From positions 1 to 6,995 of the forward strand of contig CAYOXI010000092.1 in assembly GCA_964407855.1 (NCBI GenBank): 6,995 bases of DNA, written 5' to 3'. Shown in pieces: positions 6,111-6,995 of this stretch. The DNA comes from SHZI01 sp964407855. Lineage in GTDB: Bacteria; Pseudomonadota; Gammaproteobacteria; Steroidobacterales; GCA-2729495. The translations under genes were made by a program, and so were the position numbers. The number at the start of each line of letters is the position of its first letter. Position 1 is the first letter of the stretch. The notes beneath the pieces were generated by a model. That model saw only the letters and a program-made list of their open reading frames with translations. It made no database searches and was not told the DNA's origin.

Positions 6111-6168
6111 GGGTGGGTCATGCATGCCGCTCTTATCGGCGGTTCGGCGCCACGCAGGTGACCAACCC
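6111..6168. repeat. Large imperfect inverted repeat upstream of the VPLPA gene
   Basis: GGGTGGGTCA (6111-6120) pairs with TGACCAACCC (6159-6168) at nine of ten positions. Inside the 38-base loop is a second small stem, CCGC (6127-6130) with GCGG (6139-6142), and a GGCGCC palindrome. On the minus strand this is 150 or more bases before ATG 5960, so it could be a leader-RNA structure or an operator. It matches no riboswitch class I can identify. Confidence 0.35.
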
Positions 6169-6234
6169 GGGCAGGCTTCCGCTGGGAGTATGCGTGACCG
6201 GGGTGAGCGATTCAAGCCCCTGACTGCAGCAGGC

Positions 6235-6251
6235 TATGTCTGGCTGACATA
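6235..6251. promoter_or_regulatory. Palindromic operator candidate of the toxin-antitoxin operon
   Basis: TATGTCTGGCTGACATA has perfect 6-bp arms around a 5-base centre. The right arm overlaps the CTGACA element predicted as -35. Ribbon-helix-helix antitoxins usually bind short inverted or direct repeats at their own promoter and repress it, more strongly when bound to toxin. Position and symmetry fit that role, but binding is inferred. Confidence 0.5.
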
Positions 6252-6273
6252 CCGGTTCCGCCGGTGCTACCAT
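6244..6273 (+). promoter_or_regulatory. Candidate sigma70-type promoter of the toxin-antitoxin operon
   Basis: CTGACA (6244-6249, five of six to TTGACA) and TACCAT (6268-6273, four of six to TATAAT) are 18 bases apart. Transcription would begin near 6280, downstream of the ATG at 6272 and upstream of the ATG at 6305. This is one reason to prefer 6305 as the antitoxin start. Confidence 0.4.
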
Positions 6274-6304
6274 GGTGTCACCTCTTCCCGGACCGGGCAG
6301 CAGC

Positions 6305-6589
6305 ATGGCAACAACTTCCCTGAAGCTTCCTGACGACGTAAAACACCAGGCCATCGCCGCAGCAAAGCGCAGCGGGATCAGCCCCCATGCCTTCATGGTC
6401 GAGGCGATCCGTTCAGCTGCCGCCGCCGCTGATCGCCGTGCCGGGTTCGTTGCGGAGGCCGTCGCGGCGCGAAAGGCCCTGAAGAAGTCCGGCATCGGCT
6501 ATCGGGCCGGTGAAGTTCACGCCTACCTCGATGCCCGGGTGCGGCGTAAACCCACATCGAAACCCAAGCCCGGGACTTGGCGGAAATAG
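6305..6589 (+). CDS. Ribbon-helix-helix (CopG/ParD-like) antitoxin
   Basis: A 94-residue protein. The N-terminal TSLKLPDD (4-11) is a ribbon strand, followed by two helices at about 11-24 and 27-41 containing SGISPHAFMVEAI (23-35), the standard ribbon-helix-helix DNA-binding fold in dimer form. A charged helical C-terminal half (AADRRAGFVAEAVAARKAL, then GYRAGEVHAYLDARV) should wrap and neutralise the toxin, and the last 15 residues are basic and probably disordered. The ATG at 6305 is chosen over the in-frame ATG at 6272 because the family begins with a short Met-Ala-Thr/Ser lead into the strand, and because the predicted transcription start lies after 6272. No strong ribosome site is visible for either. 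The gene overlaps the toxin by 13 bases, and the palindrome upstream suggests autoregulation. Assignment is from motif and gene order; the exact antitoxin subclass is not certain. Confidence 0.85.
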   Translation: MATTSLKLPDDVKHQAIAAAKRSGISPHAFMVEAIRSAAAAADRRAGFVAEAVAARKALKKSGIGYRAGEVHAYLDARVRRKPTSKPKPGTWRK

Positions 6590-6882
6590 TCTATGCGGGC
6601 CAGGCACTCGCTGGCCTGGACCGGCTGGCGGATTTTCTGCTGGAAACAGATCCGGCATCGGCGCGGCAAACGGCGGACCTGATCATCGAGGCCATCGAGG
6701 TACTGGCCAACCACCCTCTCGTCGGCAGGCTGGTTGAGCACGGGCTCCGGGAACTGATTATTTCCCGGGGTCGGTCGGGCTATGTGGCTCTGTACAGCTA
6801 CGAGGAGGCAGAGGACGTGGTGCTGGTCCTTGCTCTCCGGCATCAGCGCGAAGCCGGCTTCGTGGCCGGACCCGGGACTTAG
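6577..6882 (+). CDS. ParE/RelE superfamily toxin
   Basis: A 101-residue toxin of the ParE/RelE fold. It opens MAEIVYAGQALAGLDRLADF and continues with the helix TADLIIEAIEVLANHPLVGR (residues 32-51), LRELIISRG (57-65), RSGYVALYSY (66-75) and LVLALRHQREAGF (83-95), the usual strand core and C-terminal His/Arg-containing strand. By family, such proteins either poison DNA gyrase (ParE) or cleave mRNA on the ribosome (RelE); the sequence read by eye does not decide, though the subfamily looks closer to ParE-like RHH partners. The start is TTG at 6577, needed to give the family N-terminus MAEIVY; no ATG lies nearby. The 13-base overlap with the antitoxin implies coupled translation with toxin expressed after antitoxin. 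Its stop TAG (6880-6882) overlaps the stop of the convergent VPLPA gene. All expected segments are present, so the module looks intact. Confidence 0.85.
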   Translation: MAEIVYAGQALAGLDRLADFLLETDPASARQTADLIIEAIEVLANHPLVGRLVEHGLRELIISRGRSGYVALYSYEEAEDVVLVLALRHQREAGFVAGPGT

Positions 6883-6995
6883 GGCTTCGCAGCCTGTCCC
6901 CGGCGCCGGCGCGCCCCCGCACCCAGGATTGCCCCCATCGCGGTGAGCATGAACCACCCGGCCGCCGGCAGTGGTACCGGGGCGACCGGCGGGGC
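6879..6995 (-). CDS. Second VPLPA-CTERM protein, C-terminal end (5' part beyond window)
   Basis: The last 38 codons of a minus-strand gene entering from the right edge and ending in TAA at 6881-6879. It encodes APPVAPVPLPAAGW, a hydrophobic helix FMLTAMGAILGAGA, RRRR and the tail GQAAKP. This is a complete VPLPA-type sorting signal for exosortase processing, differing from that of the first VPLPA protein at only two residues between VPLPA and RRRR. A Pro-rich linker precedes it, as is common. Nothing can be said about the exported domain. The stop codon overlaps the toxin stop by four bases, tail to tail. Confidence 0.8.
   Translation of the reverse strand, partial: APPVAPVPLPAAGWFMLTAMGAILGAGARRRRGQAAKP
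6899..6976. repeat. Direct repeat copy B: VPLPA tail coding DNA
   Basis: This is the partner of 5033-5110. The two copies lie 1866 bases apart and bracket the first VPLPA gene plus the toxin-antitoxin operon. Several differences are synonymous (for example in the Pro and Leu codons of the VPLPA motif), suggesting selection on the peptide as well as shared ancestry. Confidence 0.75.

Larger units (their letters stand above)
5961..6304. other. Divergent intergenic region between the VPLPA gene and the toxin-antitoxin operon
   Basis: This 344-base stretch lies between two divergently transcribed units. It holds the toxin-antitoxin promoter and palindrome at its right end and a large imperfect inverted repeat near 6111-6168. 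On the minus strand it is open in the VPLPA frame back to 6215, including a hydrophobic segment after ATG 6080. I found no convincing sigma70 or sigma54 promoter for the VPLPA gene by eye, and no tRNA or recognisable riboswitch. Confidence 0.6.

Noticed and set aside
6111..6240. Possible riboswitch (cyclic di-GMP, cobalamin or S-adenosyl compounds) upstream of the VPLPA gene
   Set aside because: Stems are present but none of the conserved cores that I know for these classes can be found on either strand.
6523..6957. A 144-codon minus-strand frame opposite the toxin
   Set aside because: It is antisense to a clear ParE/RelE-type protein and continues out of frame through the VPLPA tail of the next gene.
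1..6995. CRISPR array, insertion sequence, tRNA, rRNA or phage defence cluster
   Set aside because: No regularly spaced repeats, transposase, integrase, tRNA-like folding or defence-type enzyme was seen. The toxin-antitoxin pair alone does not make a defence island.

Overview
The window is about two-thirds G+C and looks like chromosomal DNA from a proteobacterium, most likely an uncharacterised gammaproteobacterium. Three things point there: a MetH C-terminus very close to the enterobacterial one, a DUF1800/DUF1501 gene pair, and proteins carrying the VPLPA form of the PEP-CTERM sorting tail. The taxonomic guess is inference. Nothing here is an evident phage, transposon or CRISPR region.

Layout. 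Bases 1-128 (+) are the last 41 codons of cobalamin-dependent methionine synthase (metH). Converging on it is a two-gene minus-strand operon, 3125 to 157: a DUF1800 protein with a lipoprotein-type signal, then a DUF1501 protein with a twin-arginine signal. The two are joined by a 4-base ATGA stop/start overlap. Both products should be exported, and the families commonly occur as neighbours, but their biochemical role is unknown.

From 3260 to 3494 (+) lies what I read as a decayed metallo-beta-lactamase-fold hydrolase. Its N-terminus and C-terminus remain in different frames and the whole catalytic middle is gone. Facing it, 4310 to 3531 (-), is an intact tyrosine/lipid-phosphatase-like protein with an HCxxGKDRTG active site. 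Just upstream of it, overlapping by GTGA, is a multi-pass membrane protein gene. That gene carries an in-frame amber stop and probably a frameshift in a run of seven Cs, so it is a pseudogene, an interrupted gene or a sequencing artefact.

From 5960 to 5010 (-) is a secreted VPLPA-CTERM surface protein. A 344-base divergent regulatory region separates it from a complete type II toxin-antitoxin operon on the plus strand: a ribbon-helix-helix antitoxin (6305-6589) and a ParE/RelE-type toxin (6577-6882). A 17-bp palindrome overlaps the predicted -35 box of that operon. The toxin stop overlaps the stop of a second, convergent VPLPA-CTERM gene that runs off the right edge. The C-terminal coding DNA of the two VPLPA genes is about 90% identical, a direct repeat flanking the first VPLPA gene plus the toxin-antitoxin pair.

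I do not see a clearly new multi-gene system. The observations most worth a second look are the recent-looking VPLPA tail duplication around the toxin-antitoxin module, the doubly broken membrane gene in front of the intact phosphatase, and the deleted hydrolase.
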